Shown here: positions 52,856 through 61,443 of the stretch, one piece after another
Layout of the letters: each line of letters begins with the position of its first letter
Numbering within the stretch: the stretch's first letter is position 1
Origin: an uncultured Rhodospirillales bacterium
GTDB lineage: Bacteria > Pseudomonadota > Alphaproteobacteria > Azospirillales > Azospirillaceae
Length of the DNA stretch: 64,000 nucleotides
Reading direction: 5' to 3'
NCBI GenBank assembly: GCA_903927615.1
Contig: CAIYNU010000017.1
Coordinates: 97,672-161,671 of the forward strand
The notes under the pieces: model-generated
What the model saw: only the letters and a program-made list of their open reading frames with translations
What the model was told of the DNA's origin: nothing
Database searches by the model: none
Position numbers and translations under genes: made by a program

Positions 52856-53881
52856 ATGAAGCGGGGATTGATGGTGGCGGCGGTGGCCGTTCTGACTCTG
52901 GCCGTGACGGTGGGGCCTGCTCGGGCCGGGACGACCTTTGATGCGGTCAAGGCGCGGGGATTCATCCAGTGCGGCACCAATGTCGGGTTGGCCGGCTTCT
53001 CCAGTCCCGACAGCAGCGGCCGTTGGACCGGCTTGGATGTCGATATCTGCCGGGCGGTGGCGGCGGCGATGTTCGGCGACGCCGAGAAGGTCAAATATAC
53101 GCCGCTCAGCACCCAGCAGCGTTTTACCGCGCTTCAATCGGGCGAGGTGGACCTGCTGTCCCGCAACACCACCTGGACGCTGACTCGGGATACCGCCAAC
53201 GGCCTGCATTTCGCGCCGGCGACGTTCTATGACGGCCAGGGGTTCATGGTGGCCAAGAAACTTGGGCTCAAGAGTGCCCGGGAACTGGACGGCGCCACCA
53301 TCTGCGTTCAGACCGGAACCACCACCGAACTTAATCTCGCGGATTATTTCCGTAGCCATAAGATGACGTTCCAGCCAGTGGTGATCGAGGCGCTGTCCGA
53401 AGTCAATCATGCCTTCTTTTCCGGTCGCTGTGATGTGCTGACCTCCGATACGTCTCAATTGGCCTCGATTCGCGCCGCCGATGCTCCGAATCCCGAGGAT
53501 TACGTCATTCTGCCGGAGTTGATCTCCAAAGAGCCTCTGGCGCCGGCGGTGCGTCACGGCGATGACCAATGGTTCGATCTGGTGCGCTGGGTGGTCTTCG
53601 CGACGCTGGAGGCCGAGGAAAAGGGGATTACGTCGAAGACGGTCGATGCGGCACTGACAAGTTCTGACCCCGCGGTGCAACGGCTGCTGGGGGTGCAACC
53701 GGGTATGGGGCAGGCGGTTGGGGTTGGCGATAAATGGGTTTATAACATCGTCAAGCAGGTCGGTAATTATGGCGAAATCTTCCAGCGCAACGTCGGTAAG
53801 GATAGCCCGCTGAAGCTGGAACGCGGCTTCAATGCGCTGTGGACCCAAGGGGGTCTGATGTATTCACCACCGTTCCGGTGA
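52856..53881 (+). CDS. aapJ: Aap-type general amino-acid ABC transporter, periplasmic binding protein
   Basis: Binds amino acids in the periplasm for uptake. 341 residues with a signal peptide (MKRGLMVAAVAVLTLAVTVG, cleavage after ARA). It has the family 3 solute-binding layout: RGFIQCGTNVGLAGFSSPDS, GLDVDICRAVAAAMFGD, EVDLLSRNTTWTLTRD, then ALSEVNHAFFSGRCDVLTSD. This SRNTTWTLTRD segment is specific to the AapJ/BztA group. ATG 52856 follows AAGGAAGGA. The next gene, aapQ, starts with a GTGA overlap, and the rest of the transporter follows after an interruption. Confidence 0.94.
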   Translation: MKRGLMVAAVAVLTLAVTVGPARAGTTFDAVKARGFIQCGTNVGLAGFSSPDSSGRWTGLDVDICRAVAAAMFGDAEKVKYTPLSTQQRFTALQSGEVDLLSRNTTWTLTRDTANGLHFAPATFYDGQGFMVAKKLGLKSARELDGATICVQTGTTTELNLADYFRSHKMTFQPVVIEALSEVNHAFFSGRCDVLTSDTSQLASIRAADAPNPEDYVILPELISKEPLAPAVRHGDDQWFDLVRWVVFATLEAEEKGITSKTVDAALTSSDPAVQRLLGVQPGMGQAVGVGDKWVYNIVKQVGNYGEIFQRNVGKDSPLKLERGFNALWTQGGLMYSPPFR

Positions 53882-55053
53882 GTGTGCCGGTGAGCGCCCG
53901 GGATCGGGTCAGGGTTTCCGTTGCGCGGGCGTCCTGGTGGGGCGACCCGCGGCTGCGGGGGGTGCTGATCCAAGTGTTGTTGGCCGCGGCGGTGGTGGGG
54001 CTGGTCGGGTGGCTGGCGGCCAATGCGGCGGACAATTTGGCCCGGGGCTCGATTGCCACCGGTTTTGGCTTTCTCTCCCGGCCGGCGAATTTCGAGATCG
54101 GGGAATGTCTGATCCCGTGTTCCGCCGCCGACAGTTACGCTCGGGCGTTCCTGGTCGGACTGCTTAACACCCTGAAGGTCGGGGCGGCCGGGCTGGTGCT
54201 GGCCACGGTGCTGGGAACGCTGATCGGTATCGCCCGTTTGTCGAGTAACTGGCTTGTGTCACGTCTGGCTATGGTCTATGTCGAGGCCGTGCGCAATGTG
54301 CCGTTGCTGCTGCAATTGTTCCTGTGGTACGCGGTGATCACCGAGGCCCTGCCCGGGCCGCGGCAGGCACTGGCGCCGTTGCCGGGCGTGTTTCTAAGTA
54401 ATCGTGGGATGATGCTGCCGGTTCCGGTTTCGGATCCCGCCTGGCTCGCCGCCGGGGGGGCGCTGGTGGCGGCCGTTGTGGCCGTGGCGGCGATGCGGTG
54501 TTGGAAGGCTCGGCCGTTCCCGCTGCCATGGTTTGCCGCCACCGGGTTGGTGGTCGGCGCGCCGGCGTTGGCCTGGCTGGTGTTGGGGGCGCCGGCGGCC
54601 CTCGATATCCCTCATCTGGCGGGCTTTAATTTCCGCGGCGGCGTGACGCTCAGCCCCGAATTGCTGGCCCTATTGTTGGGGTTGGTGATCTATACCGGGG
54701 CGTTTATCGCCGAGATCGTGCGGAGCGGCATTCTGGCGGTGGATCGGGGCCAGACCGAGGCGGCGCGGGCGTTGGGCCTGTCGTCGGGCTTGATCCTGCG
54801 GCTGGTGGTGTTGCCCCAGGCGTTGCGGCTGATCGTGCCGCCGCTGACCAGTCAGTACCTCAACCTGCTTAAGAACAGCTCCCTGGCGGTGGCCATCGGG
54901 TATCCGGACGTGGTTTCGGTGCTTGATACGGCGATTAACCAGACCGGCCAGGCCATCGAAGGCGTGACCCTGATCATGGGGGTTTTTCTGGTGATCAGTC
55001 TTAGTCTGTCGGCGCTGATGAACTGGTATAACGCCCGCATTCGCCTGAGATAA
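53878..55053 (+). CDS. aapQ: Aap-type amino-acid ABC transporter permease
   Basis: Integral membrane permease of 391 residues, long type as in AapQ/BztB. Spans are LIQVLLAAAVVGLVGWLAAN, a long periplasmic loop, LVGLLNTLKVGAAGLVLATV and further segments. The permease EAA loop reads EAARALGLSSGLILRLVVLP followed by QALRLIVPPL. Start GTG 53878 overlaps the aapJ TGA (53879-53881) as GTGA, indicating coupling; a longer frame to 53839 would overlap more. The partner permease aapM is separated from it by an antisense gene (55085-55735). Confidence 0.93.
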   Translation: MSVPVSARDRVRVSVARASWWGDPRLRGVLIQVLLAAAVVGLVGWLAANAADNLARGSIATGFGFLSRPANFEIGECLIPCSAADSYARAFLVGLLNTLKVGAAGLVLATVLGTLIGIARLSSNWLVSRLAMVYVEAVRNVPLLLQLFLWYAVITEALPGPRQALAPLPGVFLSNRGMMLPVPVSDPAWLAAGGALVAAVVAVAAMRCWKARPFPLPWFAATGLVVGAPALAWLVLGAPAALDIPHLAGFNFRGGVTLSPELLALLLGLVIYTGAFIAEIVRSGILAVDRGQTEAARALGLSSGLILRLVVLPQALRLIVPPLTSQYLNLLKNSSLAVAIGYPDVVSVLDTAINQTGQAIEGVTLIMGVFLVISLSLSALMNWYNARIRLR

Positions 55054-55084
55054 GACAGGCCTGAGCACAGCGGCGCAGTGACCG

Positions 55085-55735
55085 TCAGTGGGCGGCCGTC
55101 AGGGTCCGCAGGATCACGGTGGTCGCGCCGGCCAGCATGCCGCCAACGGACAGGACGGCGGTGACACCGGTCCAGACCACCCAGCGGATCATGCGGGCGT
55201 CGGACTCCGCACCGCGGCGTTCGATACGCTCTTCCAACCGGGCGGTGTTGAGATCGACCTTGGTCTCGAGGGTGGCGACCTTGACCTCGAGGGTGGTCAC
55301 CTGTTCCTTGGTGGCCATGGTGGCGACCTTGGCTTCGAGGGCGACCAACTGCTCCCTGGTGGCCATGGTGGCGACCTTGGCTTCGAGGGCGGCCAACTGC
55401 TCCTTGGTGGCCATGGTGGCGACCTTGGCTTCGAGGGCGGCCAACTGCTCCTTGGTGGCGACCTTGGCCTCGAGGGCGGCCAACTGCTCCCTGGTGGCCG
55501 TGGTGGCGACCTTGGCCTCGAGGGCGGCCAACTGCTCCCTGGTGGCGACCTTGGCCTCGAGGGCGCCCACCTGTTCCTTGACGCTGGCCACCTGTTCCTT
55601 GGTGGCCAGGTTAGACAGATCAAGGGCCGCCGAATCCTGGATGGCCGTCGTTACGGCTTCGGCTTGATCCTCGGTGAAGCCGGCTCCGCGCAGGCGTTTC
55701 ACGATCCGGTAACTGTCAAAGGCAACGGCAGTCAT
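55085..55735 (-). CDS. DUF1640/CCDC90-type coiled-coil protein with tandem internal repeats
   Basis: A 216-residue protein. The N-terminus (FDSYRIVKRLRGAGFTEDQA) is that of DUF1640 proteins. The body is seven or so units of VATREQLAALEAK with or without a three-residue insert (VATMATKEQLAALEAK), so about 13 or 16 residues each; the DNA repeats are nearly identical. A C-terminal membrane span (MIRWVVWTGVTAVLSVGGML) follows. Eukaryotic relatives (MCUR1) anchor in the mitochondrial inner membrane; bacterial function is unknown. It is antisense inside the aap operon, between aapQ and aapM. Confidence 0.85.
   Translation of the reverse strand: MTAVAFDSYRIVKRLRGAGFTEDQAEAVTTAIQDSAALDLSNLATKEQVASVKEQVGALEAKVATREQLAALEAKVATTATREQLAALEAKVATKEQLAALEAKVATMATKEQLAALEAKVATMATREQLVALEAKVATMATKEQVTTLEVKVATLETKVDLNTARLEERIERRGAESDARMIRWVVWTGVTAVLSVGGMLAGATTVILRTLTAAH
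55255..55580 (-). repeat. Tandem 39/48-bp repeats inside the DUF1640-type gene
   Basis: Units such as GGTGGCGACCTTGGC(C/T)TCGA with GGGCGGCCAACTGCTCC recur with small variations every 39 or 48 bases on the plus strand. The near identity at DNA level suggests recent expansion or concerted evolution, and copy number may vary between strains. Confidence 0.85.
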
Positions 55736-55793
55736 GGTCGAACCTCCGTTATCTATGGTACCGTAACCGTGTGACGTTGGCGAGGGTCCGAAT

Positions 55794-55850
55794 GTTCAAT
55801 CCGGATGTTCAATCCGGGTGTTCAATCCGAAGGTTGACTCCGAATGTTGA
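55794..55850 (+). repeat. 13-bp tandem repeats immediately upstream of aapM
   Basis: GTTCAATCCGGAT (55794), GTTCAATCCGGGT (55807), GTTCAATCCGAAG (55820), GTTGACTCCGAAT (55833) and a truncated GTTGA (55846), all 13 bp apart. The array ends about 12 bp before the aapM start codon and includes an in-frame ATG at 55844. Confidence 0.88.
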
Positions 55851-55861
55851 AAAGGCCGTCG

Positions 55862-56956
55862 ATGACAGGGGTTCCGATCGACCCGCCGCCTGGCCGGCCA
55901 CCGGTGCCGCGGTTGGGGCCGCTGGGCTGGCTTCGCGCGAACTTGTTCAATAGCTGGGCCAATGCTCTGCTGACGGTGGTGATCCTGTGGGGTTTGGCCT
56001 CGGTGGTGCCGCCGCTGGTGCGCTGGTGCGTGTTGGACAGCGTCGTCACCGGCGACGCCGCGGCCTGCCGGGCCGCCGATGGCGCGTGTTGGGCGTTTAT
56101 TCACGAGAAACTGTTGTTCATTCTGTTCGGCACCTATCCCCACGACCAGCTTTGGCGGCCGGGGTTGGTGGTCTTGTTGTTTATCGGTCTGTTCACGGTG
56201 AGTTGTGACCGTCGGTTGTGGCGGCACTGGCTGGCGCCGCTGTGGCTGGCCGGGCTTGGCGCGATGGCGGTGTTGATGTGGGGCGGAGTCCTTGGATTAT
56301 CCGTCGTCGAGGACCGGTTGTGGGGCGGGTTGCCGTTGACCCTCGGGCTCGCGACGGTCGGGCTGGTGGTGGCGTTTCCGTTGTCGATCCTGTTGGCGCT
56401 GGGACGGCGGTCGGCGCTGCCCCTGGTGCGCGGCCTGTCGGTGGCGTGGATCGAGCTGATTCGCGGGGTGCCGCTGATCAGCCTGCTGTTCATGGCTTCG
56501 GTGATGCTGCCGCTGTTTCTGCCGGCGGGCGTGACCGTGGATAAGCTGCTTCGGGCGCAGGTGGCGTTCATCCTGTTCGCCTCGGCTTATCTGGCGGAGG
56601 TGGTGCGAGGCGGGTTGCAAGCGATTCCGAAGGGGCAGGAGGAAGCGGCCGATGCGCTGGGCCTCGGTTATTGGCAGAAAATGGGCTGCGTGATCCTGCC
56701 CCAAGCCCTGGCGCTGGTGATTCCGCCGTTGGTCAACACTTTCATTGGCTTCTTCAAGGATACCTCGCTGGTGCTGGTGATCGGTCTGTTTGACCTGCTG
56801 CGCACGGCGAAGTCGTCTCTGAGCGATCCATCCTGGCATGGTTTCTACCGCGAAGCCTATCTGTTCATTGCCCTCATCTATTTTGCCTTCTGCTTCTTCT
56901 TCTCTCGGTACAGTCGATGGTTAGAGGTCGACCTCAATCGCAACCGGAGGCACTGA
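55862..56956 (+). CDS. aapM: Aap-type amino-acid ABC transporter permease
   Basis: Second permease of the transporter, 364 residues. Spans include [40 protein letters not shown] and [20 protein letters not shown]. The EAA loop reads [20 protein letters not shown] followed by [14 protein letters not shown] 55862 with AAAGG six bases upstream is preferred over an ATG at 55844 that lies in the 13-bp repeat. The stop overlaps the aapP start (TGATG). Being cut off from aapQ by an antisense gene, it may depend on its own promoter, possibly within the repeat region. Confidence 0.93.
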   Translation: MTGVPIDPPPGRPPVPRLGPLGWLRANLFNSWANALLTVVILWGLASVVPPLVRWCVLDSVVTGDAAACRAADGACWAFIHEKLLFILFGTYPHDQLWRPGLVVLLFIGLFTVSCDRRLWRHWLAPLWLAGLGAMAVLMWGGVLGLSVVEDRLWGGLPLTLGLATVGLVVAFPLSILLALGRRSALPLVRGLSVAWIELIRGVPLISLLFMASVMLPLFLPAGVTVDKLLRAQVAFILFASAYLAEVVRGGLQAIPKGQEEAADALGLGYWQKMGCVILPQALALVIPPLVNTFIGFFKDTSLVLVIGLFDLLRTAKSSLSDPSWHGFYREAYLFIALIYFAFCFFFSRYSRWLEVDLNRNRRH

Positions 56957-57705
56957 TGGCTGATGTTGAATCTCCTATAATTAGCATATTAGGTTTGCAC
57001 AAATGGTATGGCGAATGTCATGTGCTGCGCGGGATCGACCTTGACGTGACCAGGGGTGAGCGGATCGTGATTTGTGGGCCGTCGGGGTCGGGCAAGTCGA
57101 CGCTGATTCGCTGCCTCAACCGGTTGGAGGAGCATCAGCAGGGGCGGATTGTGGTGGACGGCATCGAATTGACCGGCAATTTGCGCCACATTGAGGCGGT
57201 GCGGCGCGAGATTGGGATGGTCTTCCAGCACTTCAATCTGTTTCCCCATCTGACCGTGCTGGAAAACTGTGTGCTGGCGCCGGTTCGGGTGCGCCGGCAA
57301 CCGGCGGCCGAAGCCGAAGCCGTCGCGCGGGCTTTGCTGGAACGGGTACGGATTGCCGAATATGCCGATCGCTATCCGGGCCAATTGTCGGGAGGGCAAC
57401 AGCAGCGGGTGGCCATCGCCAGAGCCCTGGCCATGAAGCCGAAGGTGATGCTGTTCGATGAACCGACCTCGGCCCTGGACCCCGAGATGGTCAACGAGGT
57501 GCTGGAGGTGATGATCGGCTTGGCGCGGGACGGCATGACCATGGTGGTGGTCACCCATGAGATGGGTTTTGCCCGGAGCGTTGCCGATCGGGTGTTGTTC
57601 ATGGATCAAGGGGAGATTGTCGAGCAGGCGCCGCCCGCCCGGTTCTTCACCGACCCTCAGTCCGAGCGGACCAGGCTGTTTCTGAGCCAGGTGCTCAGTC
57701 ACTGA
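56956..57705 (+). CDS. aapP: Aap-type amino-acid ABC transporter ATP-binding protein
   Basis: ATPase subunit, 249 residues. Walker A is [20 protein letters not shown], the Q-loop region [20 protein letters not shown], the ABC signature [15 protein letters not shown], Walker [17 protein letters not shown] and the H-loop [11 protein letters not shown]. These identify the polar amino-acid importer family. Start overlaps aapM and has GGAGG at 56946-56950. Its stop overlaps the convergent GNAT gene by 7 bp. Confidence 0.97.
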   Translation: MADVESPIISILGLHKWYGECHVLRGIDLDVTRGERIVICGPSGSGKSTLIRCLNRLEEHQQGRIVVDGIELTGNLRHIEAVRREIGMVFQHFNLFPHLTVLENCVLAPVRVRRQPAAEAEAVARALLERVRIAEYADRYPGQLSGGQQQRVAIARALAMKPKVMLFDEPTSALDPEMVNEVLEVMIGLARDGMTMVVVTHEMGFARSVADRVLFMDQGEIVEQAPPARFFTDPQSERTRLFLSQVLSH

Positions 57706-58286
57706 GCCAGGGGAATATGGGGCGCCGCGTCCGGCGGCAGCAGGCCGGAGACCCGGGGATCGGGCGTATGCCGGACCACCGACCGGGTGATGACGAAGCC
57801 CATGCGCTGGTAGAGGCCCAGCGCGGCCGGATGGTCGAAGGTGCAGGTGTTGACCAGCAGGCGATACGTCGTCTTGCGACTCCAAGCCTGGCCGATGGCG
57901 TGGGCCAGCAACCAGGGGCCAAGGCCGCGGCCGATATAAGCGGGAAGCAGGCCGAAATAGGCCAACCGGACGTTCGGCGGTTGGCGTCGGTCGAGTTCGG
58001 CAAAGCCGGCGATGCGATGATCCTGACGGAGCACCAGGAACTCGATCCGCGCATCCTTGAGGAGGGCGTCCAGTTCCTCATCGTCGAGGGTGCGACGCTC
58101 ATGCCACAACCAGGGCTCGCCGACTCCGTTGTAAAGGAAGCGGTAGCCGGCGACGCTGGGTGGGTCGATCTGGCGAACGCAAGCTCCGGGGTTGGGTGGT
58201 GGTCCCGGTGAATAGACCGGGGCCGTTCCCATCTCGAGGTAGGTGACGATGACCCGCAATAGTCCCGGGGCCGGTTCGAGGGCCAT
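57699..58286 (-). CDS. GNAT-family N-acetyltransferase
   Basis: A 195-residue acetyltransferase. The acetyl-CoA binding motif is [24 protein letters not shown] (R/Q-x-x-G-x-G/A as IGRGLG) and the C-terminal motif reads [13 protein letters not shown]. An N-terminal beta strand with [12 protein letters not shown] is present. Substrate unknown. The gene ends inside aapP (7-bp convergent overlap) and starts 27 bp downstream of sseA, so it is probably the second gene of an sseA operon. Confidence 0.88.
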   Translation of the reverse strand: MALEPAPGLLRVIVTYLEMGTAPVYSPGPPPNPGACVRQIDPPSVAGYRFLYNGVGEPWLWHERRTLDDEELDALLKDARIEFLVLRQDHRIAGFAELDRRQPPNVRLAYFGLLPAYIGRGLGPWLLAHAIGQAWSRKTTYRLLVNTCTFDHPAALGLYQRMGFVITRSVVRHTPDPRVSGLLPPDAAPHIPLAQ

Positions 58287-58313
58287 CGTGGTCGGGGCCG
58301 GAGTCGTTCCCGA

Positions 58314-59171
58314 TCAGGGTCCCACGGCGACCGGCAGGTCGGGACGCAGGCCCCACTCGGCCCAGGAACCATCATAAACGGCGACATCATCGGCGCCGAT
58401 CAGATGGAGACCCAGGGCCAGCACGCAGGCGGTAATACCACTGCCGCAGGTGGTGGCGATCGGCTTGTGGATGTCGATGCCGGCGATGGCGAATCGCTGA
58501 CGCAGCCGTTCGGTGGGCAGAAGCGTCTTGGTCTCGGGGTCGAGCAGGTCGGTGTACGGCAGGTTGACCGCACCGGGGATATGGCCACTGCGGCGGCCCG
58601 GCCAAGGGTCGGCGACCGTTCCGGCGAATCGCTCTGCGGCGCGGGCGTCCACCAGTTGCTCGCGATGGCTGTCGAGATTCTGTTGGATCTGGTCCACGTC
58701 ACGAACCAGGGTGTGATCATAGGTTGCATTAAAGTGACGTTGGCGCGGCACCGGCGGCAGATCCTCCACCGGTCGCTTCTCGGCCAGCCATTTGGGCAGG
58801 CCGCCGTCCAACACCGCCGCGTCGTGGTGACCGAACACCCGCAACATCCACCACACGCGCGCCGCGGACATCAGGCCATGGGCATCATAGATGATGATCC
58901 GGTTGCCGTCACCCAACCCCATGTTGCGCATCCGGCTCGAGAACTTTTCCGGTGGCGGCAGCATGTGCGGCAGTTCTGCCCCGGTATCGGCGATCTCGTC
59001 GATATCGAAGAATACGGCGCCTGGGATATGACAGGCCTGATATTCGGCTCGGGCATTGCGACCGGTTGCCGCCGGGAAGTAGGTTCCGTCGACCACTCTG
59101 ACATCGGGCGCATTCAGATGACTGGCGAGCCAGTCCGTACTGACCAGAGCGTCGGAACGAGCATGGGGCAT
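58314..59171 (-). CDS. sseA: 3-mercaptopyruvate sulfurtransferase (two-domain rhodanese)
   Basis: Transfers sulfur from 3-mercaptopyruvate or thiosulfate. 285 residues with two rhodanese domains. The catalytic Cys242 lies in the loop CGSGITAC, the 3-MST form (thiosulfate enzymes read CRKGVT). Other marks are ARAEYQACHIPGAVFFDIDE, MLPPPEKFSSRMRNMGLGDG and VYDGSWAEWGLRPDLPVAVG. It is followed by a GNAT gene and preceded by a 429-bp region with twin palindromes. Confidence 0.94.
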   Translation of the reverse strand: MPHARSDALVSTDWLASHLNAPDVRVVDGTYFPAATGRNARAEYQACHIPGAVFFDIDEIADTGAELPHMLPPPEKFSSRMRNMGLGDGNRIIIYDAHGLMSAARVWWMLRVFGHHDAAVLDGGLPKWLAEKRPVEDLPPVPRQRHFNATYDHTLVRDVDQIQQNLDSHREQLVDARAAERFAGTVADPWPGRRSGHIPGAVNLPYTDLLDPETKTLLPTERLRQRFAIAGIDIHKPIATTCGSGITACVLALGLHLIGADDVAVYDGSWAEWGLRPDLPVAVGP

Positions 59172-59258
59172 CTGGTGGGGTCCTCCTGAGGGTCCTTAAT
59201 CGACCTGATTTCTTTGGGCGCGACGGCAGCCTGCGGGCTTTGGCGACGCTCGGCATGT

Positions 59259-59297
59259 GCCCGGACTCCGGGCGCGGCATTTGCCCGGAGTCCGGGC
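59259..59297. promoter_or_regulatory. Twin 15-bp palindromes upstream of the sigma-54 promoter
   Basis: GCCCGGACTCCGGGC (59259-59273) and GCCCGGAGTCCGGGC (59283-59297) differ only in the central base, C against G, and lie 24 bp apart with similar flanks (GGCAT(G/T)T before, GC after). They sit 160-200 bp upstream of the -24 element, the normal distance for a sigma-54 activator site. They could also be transcription-end hairpins for neither gene, as both flanks start here. Confidence 0.5.
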
Positions 59298-59455
59298 GCA
59301 GTCGTTGCCGATCGTTGATCGGAATGGGGCAGTCTTAGAGGGCGACGCCATGGCCTGCAAGATGACAGATTAACGCGCAGAGTCCGGTTGGGCGAGTGGC
59401 GGTTCCGGATCCCGGCCCTCTTACACCCGGCCTTGATCCGGCTTCAATGCTCTTG

Positions 59456-59470
59456 TGGCACCGGTGTTGC
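59456..59470 (+). promoter_or_regulatory. Sigma-54 (-24/-12) promoter of the ferritin-like gene
   Basis: TGGCAC-CGGTG-TTGC matches TGGCAC-N5-TTGC exactly, with GG-N10-GC spacing (GG 59457-59458, GC 59469-59470). The expected start point is near 59482, leaving a leader of about 119 nt before the ATG at 59601. Confidence 0.6.
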
Positions 59471-59600
59471 CTTGATGGCCGGACGTCCTACTTCAGGACC
59501 GGAGGCTGGCTCCCAAGGGCTGTCACGGCTCTGGTCAACGGCAATAAATCCGGAGCATGGTTCAAGTGTTTCTCAACCTGGACAAACAAGGGGATTAACC

Positions 59601-60041
59601 ATGGTCGATCGGATCTACGACAAGGTGGCCGTCATTTCACAACTAAATCGGATAATGGAAGTGGAACTGGCCGGAGTCGTCCGCTATACACACTATTCGC
59701 TGATGGTATTTGGCTATGGTCGCATTCCCATTGTTTCCTGGTTGCGTGGTCAGGCCAGTGAATCGCTGGATCATGCGCATCAGGCGGGAGAACTGGTGAC
59801 CCAATTGGAAGGACATCCGTCGTTGGCCATCGGTACCCTGCTGGAGACCCACAAGCATGATATCAGCGACATTTTAAAGGAATCGCTGGACCATGAGCAG
59901 GCGGCCTTGGCGCTCTATAAAGGACTTTTTAGTCTGGTGGAGGGGGCGTCGATTATGCTGGAAGAATATTCCAGACAAATGATCGCTAAAGAAGAACTTC
60001 ATATCGGCGAAGTCAGCAAAATGCTGCGGGCGCCCGGTTGA
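59601..60041 (+). CDS. Bacterioferritin-like ferritin-family protein, probably without haem
   Basis: A 146-residue four-helix ferritin-like protein. Candidate di-iron ligands are E22 (VELAG), E99 (LDHEQAAL), and E131 with H134 (EELHIG). The usual E-x-x-H of helix B reads E54-SLD-H58, so the spacing differs by one and one carboxylate may be lost. The Met that binds interface haem in bacterioferritin is a Leu here. An iron-storage or ferroxidase role is likely but not certain. ATG 59601 follows AAGGGGAT; the frame is open upstream without conservation. A sigma-54 promoter precedes it, unusual for an iron-storage gene. Confidence 0.82.
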   Translation: MVDRIYDKVAVISQLNRIMEVELAGVVRYTHYSLMVFGYGRIPIVSWLRGQASESLDHAHQAGELVTQLEGHPSLAIGTLLETHKHDISDILKESLDHEQAALALYKGLFSLVEGASIMLEEYSRQMIAKEELHIGEVSKMLRAPG

Positions 60042-60171
60042 GTTGGGTCTGCGCCCGGGGCTGTCGTTTACAGTCAGGGCTCTGGTAGGTTAACCGGAGT
60101 GGGGCCGTCGGCCTCAGGAAGGGGACGATTCAGCGGCGTCTCCTCCGGCTGCCGGGGGCTGCCTGGTGACC

Positions 60172-60216
60172 ATGAGCCCAACTCCCATGAGCCCAACTCC
60201 CATGCCCCCAACGCCG
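60172..60216 (+). repeat. 15-bp start-codon-carrying tandem repeat at the flavoprotein N-terminus
   Basis: ATGAGCCCAACTCCC at 60172 and 60187, and ATGCCCCCAACGCCG at 60202. Encodes MSPTP-MSPTP-MPPTP, so each unit supplies a candidate start codon. Confidence 0.9.
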
Positions 60217-61443
60217 CGGATTGTCATCATCGGCGGCGGTCCGGCCGGGCTGATGGCGGCCGAAGTGATTGCCGCTGCCGGGCGACCGGTGATGGTTTAC
60301 GATCGCATGCCGTCCATGGGCCGCAAGCTGCTGATGGCGGGGCGGGGCGGACTGAATCTGACCCATAGCGAACCGCTCGAGTGTTTGATCGACCGTTATG
60401 GCGTGGCGGCGAATCGACTGGCTTCGGCCATCGCGGCGTTTCCGCCGGTGGCGTTGCGGACATGGTGCGAGTCGCTGGGGCAACCGACCTTCATCGGCAC
60501 CAGCGGTCGGGTTTTTCCCGTCGGCTTCAAAGCGTCGCCGTTGTTGCGGGCTTGGTTGCAGCGGCTGGACCGGTTGGGGGTCGGCTTTGCGCCGCGCCAC
60601 CGGTGGCTGGGCTGGGATGACGACGAACGTCTGCTGTTTTCGGGGCCGGACGGAGGGGTGGAAGCCATCGCGGCGGCGGCTACCGTGCTGGCGCTGGGCG
60701 GCGCTTCGTGGCCGCGTTTAGGCTCGGACGGCCGGTGGGTTTCCATTCTGGCGGCCCGGCAGGTGGCGGTGGCACCGCTCCGCCCGGCCAATTGCGGTTT
60801 TGAGGTCCCGTGGTCGGACCTGTTCCGACGGCGTTTCGAGGGCCAGCCCTTGAAACCCGTGACCCTGTCGTTCCGCGGTGTCGTCCGTCAGGGCGAGTTG
60901 ATGATCACCGCCCGGGGCCTGGAGGGCGGCGCGCTCTATGCCCTGTCCGCGGCCCTGAGAGACGCCGTCGAGGCCGACGGCCGGGCGACTCTGACCCTTG
61001 ATCTGCGCCCCGGCCTCAGCAGCGGCGAGCTTGGGCGTCGGCTCCGGGTTCCGCGCGGCAGCCGCTCGCTGTCCACCGTCTTGCGCACGGCGGGGGGCTT
61101 GGCGCCGGTCGCCATCGGACTGATTCGGGAGGTTGCGGGGAATGAGGCCGGGTCGGCGACCTCTCCCGACGCCCTGGCGGCGCTGATCAAGGCGCTGCCG
61201 GTGATCCTGACCGCGACCGGTCCCATCGAACGGGCGATCTCCACCGCAGGGGGTGTCGCGCTGGACGCGGTGGACGAACACTTCATGGTACGCGCGAAGC
61301 CTGGTATCTTCGCGGCAGGGGAGATGCTCGACTGGGAAGCTCCCACCGGCGGTTATCTGTTGCAGGCCACCTTCAGCACCGCGGTTGCGGCGGCGCGGGG
61401 CGTGCTGGCCTGGCTGGACGCCCGACCGGGCTCGCGTCCGTGA
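60172..61443 (+). CDS. TIGR03862-type FAD-dependent oxidoreductase (HI0933-like)
   Basis: A 423-residue flavoprotein. The FAD-binding motif is RIVIIGGGPAGLMAAEVIAA, followed by GRKLLMAGRGGLNLTHSE, the family landmark. Later are VLALGGASWPRLGSDG and the second dinucleotide-site region near the C-terminus GIFAAGEMLDWEAPTGGYLL. Related proteins are putative oxidoreductases of unknown substrate. The N-terminus starts with a triplicated 15-bp segment, so ATG 60172, 60187 and 60202 are all possible starts; the first has a G-rich site upstream. Confidence 0.9.
   Translation: MSPTPMSPTPMPPTPRIVIIGGGPAGLMAAEVIAAAGRPVMVYDRMPSMGRKLLMAGRGGLNLTHSEPLECLIDRYGVAANRLASAIAAFPPVALRTWCESLGQPTFIGTSGRVFPVGFKASPLLRAWLQRLDRLGVGFAPRHRWLGWDDDERLLFSGPDGGVEAIAAAATVLALGGASWPRLGSDGRWVSILAARQVAVAPLRPANCGFEVPWSDLFRRRFEGQPLKPVTLSFRGVVRQGELMITARGLEGGALYALSAALRDAVEADGRATLTLDLRPGLSSGELGRRLRVPRGSRSLSTVLRTAGGLAPVAIGLIREVAGNEAGSATSPDALAALIKALPVILTATGPIERAISTAGGVALDAVDEHFMVRAKPGIFAAGEMLDWEAPTGGYLLQATFSTAVAAARGVLAWLDARPGSRP

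Larger units (their letters stand above)
59172..59600. other. Divergent regulatory region between sseA and the ferritin-like gene
   Basis: 429 bases with no supported gene. It holds two palindromes (59259-59297) and a sigma-54 promoter (59456-59470), described separately. Confidence 0.6.

Noticed and set aside
55255..55580. CRISPR-like regular repeats
   Set aside because: Units are contiguous, vary between 39 and 48 bases, are in frame and encode a coiled coil; there are no unique spacers and no cas genes.
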